Shown: positions 63,408-64,000 of the stretch, in pieces
Layout of the letters: each line of letters opens with the position of its first letter
How positions within the stretch are numbered: position 1 is the first letter of the stretch
DNA from: Chara braunii
Taxonomy: Eukaryota; Streptophyta; Charophyceae; Charales; Characeae
DNA length: 64,000 nt
Reading direction: 5' to 3'
Assembly: GCA_003427395.1 (NCBI GenBank)
Contig: BFEA01000443.1
Coordinates: 852,906 to 916,905, forward strand
The notes under the pieces: model-generated
Told to the model about the DNA's origin: nothing
What the model saw: only the letters and a program-made list of their open reading frames with translations
Database searches by the model: none
Made by a program: the position numbers and the translations under genes

Positions 63408-64000
63408 CCCGTCCCCATGTCTGTCAAGCAGCTTCGCAGTTTCCTAGGCCTCACCAGCTACTATAGTAATTTTATCCAGGGATACGTTAGGTATTCCTAG
63501 GTATTCCTACGTCCTTACCTCCACCCTCCTCCGGAAGAACCCGCCATGGTTTTGGACACCCCTCTACGAAAATGCCTTCCGTGCCCTCAAGAAGGCGGTG
63601 ACTTGTGCGCCAATTCGTCGCCTCCCAGATTTTGATCGCCCCTTCATCGTCACCACTGATGTGTCAGATTTTGCAGTAGGAGCAGTACTTTCTCAGGTGT
63701 TTCCCTCTCCTCCTGATTCACCTTATCTCCATGTTCCTCTTTCCCCCCCCCCCTCTTGCTGACACTGCTTCTCGACTGACGCCTATCCTTCCACCACTTT
63801 CCTCCACTGACAGTCCTCCTATTACTTACTCCCCGACCATCGCGGAGGATGGGGCTGTTGAGGCTCGTGCTGGGGATTGCCCGAACGCCTTCTACTCCCG
63901 TCAGCTACTGCCTGCCGAGATAAACTACACTACCGATGAACGTGAGGTTCTCGCAGTAGTTTATGCCACCCGGCATTGGCGTCTTTACCTGCACAGGGCG
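63408..64000 (+). pseudogene. Family A RNase H, cut by the window edge
   Basis: Reads QLRSFLGLTSYYSNFIQGY, a short duplication of TAGGTATTCC (63,488-63,507), WFWTPLYENAFRALKKAVT, then FIVTTDVSDFAVGAVLSQ with the first catalytic Asp kept. A Pro/Ser-rich block of roughly 60 codons with frameshifts (C run at 63,746) follows before NAFYSRQLLP, TTDEREVLAVVYATRHWRLYL, the second half of RNase H. The integrase lies beyond the window. Confidence 0.8.

Overview
This window is nuclear DNA of a eukaryote and is almost entirely dead transposable elements. I found no confident host protein gene. The mix suggests a green-lineage (streptophyte) genome: Ty3/Gypsy elements with CCHC Gag and chromodomain-like integrase tails, tRNA-iMet-type primer binding sites, a hAT transposase with a BED finger, a U6-like snRNA, and long gene-free stretches with microsatellites and assembly gaps. 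My best guess is a charophyte such as Chara. That is inference from protein style, not a database result.

Layout. 1-4,910: decayed hAT transposase (BED finger, DUF659-like core, hATC end) with a very long acidic/Gly-rich C-terminal extension and T-rich hairpin repeats behind it. 5,449-10,880: gene-free DNA with a GC-rich palindromic element end, a perfect 104-bp tandem duplication, microsatellites and a second GC-rich end. 10,881-15,207: chromovirus-like Ty3 element 1 (CCHC, protease, RT, RNase H, integrase, chromodomain), split in its RNase H by a 494-bp TIR element with an 8-bp target duplication. 16,304-23,225: complete-boundary LTR retrotransposon (family C, minus strand) with two 1.26-1.29 kb LTRs, 5-bp target duplication CTCCA, PBS and PPT, but RT and RNase H deleted. 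23,877-24,470: 223-bp tandem repeat. 25,819-25,900: U6 snRNA-like sequence. 29,830-31,095: array of 17 short hairpins with covarying stems and an almost constant TAAGTT loop. 34,170-37,751 (minus) and about 57,826-64,000 (plus): two copies of family A. 37,965-38,279 (minus) and 45,283-45,597 (plus): inverted LTR ends of family D, flanking family B (38,539 to about 45,100, plus strand). 52,294-57,813: a pair of 172-bp direct repeats around a Gag-bearing module whose upstream part holds four tandem copies of one unrecognised protein domain and two copies of another.

The retroelements share one plan: Gag, protease, RT, RNase H, integrase. Every copy is broken. Many stop codons fit C-to-T changes (CAG to TAG, CGA to TGA), and in family B four enzyme active sites carry G-to-A substitutions, as expected from deamination of methylated cytosines. 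The two signals I rate most worth a second look are the covarying hairpin array and the tandem-domain ORFs upstream of the 55-kb gag. All alignments here were made by eye.
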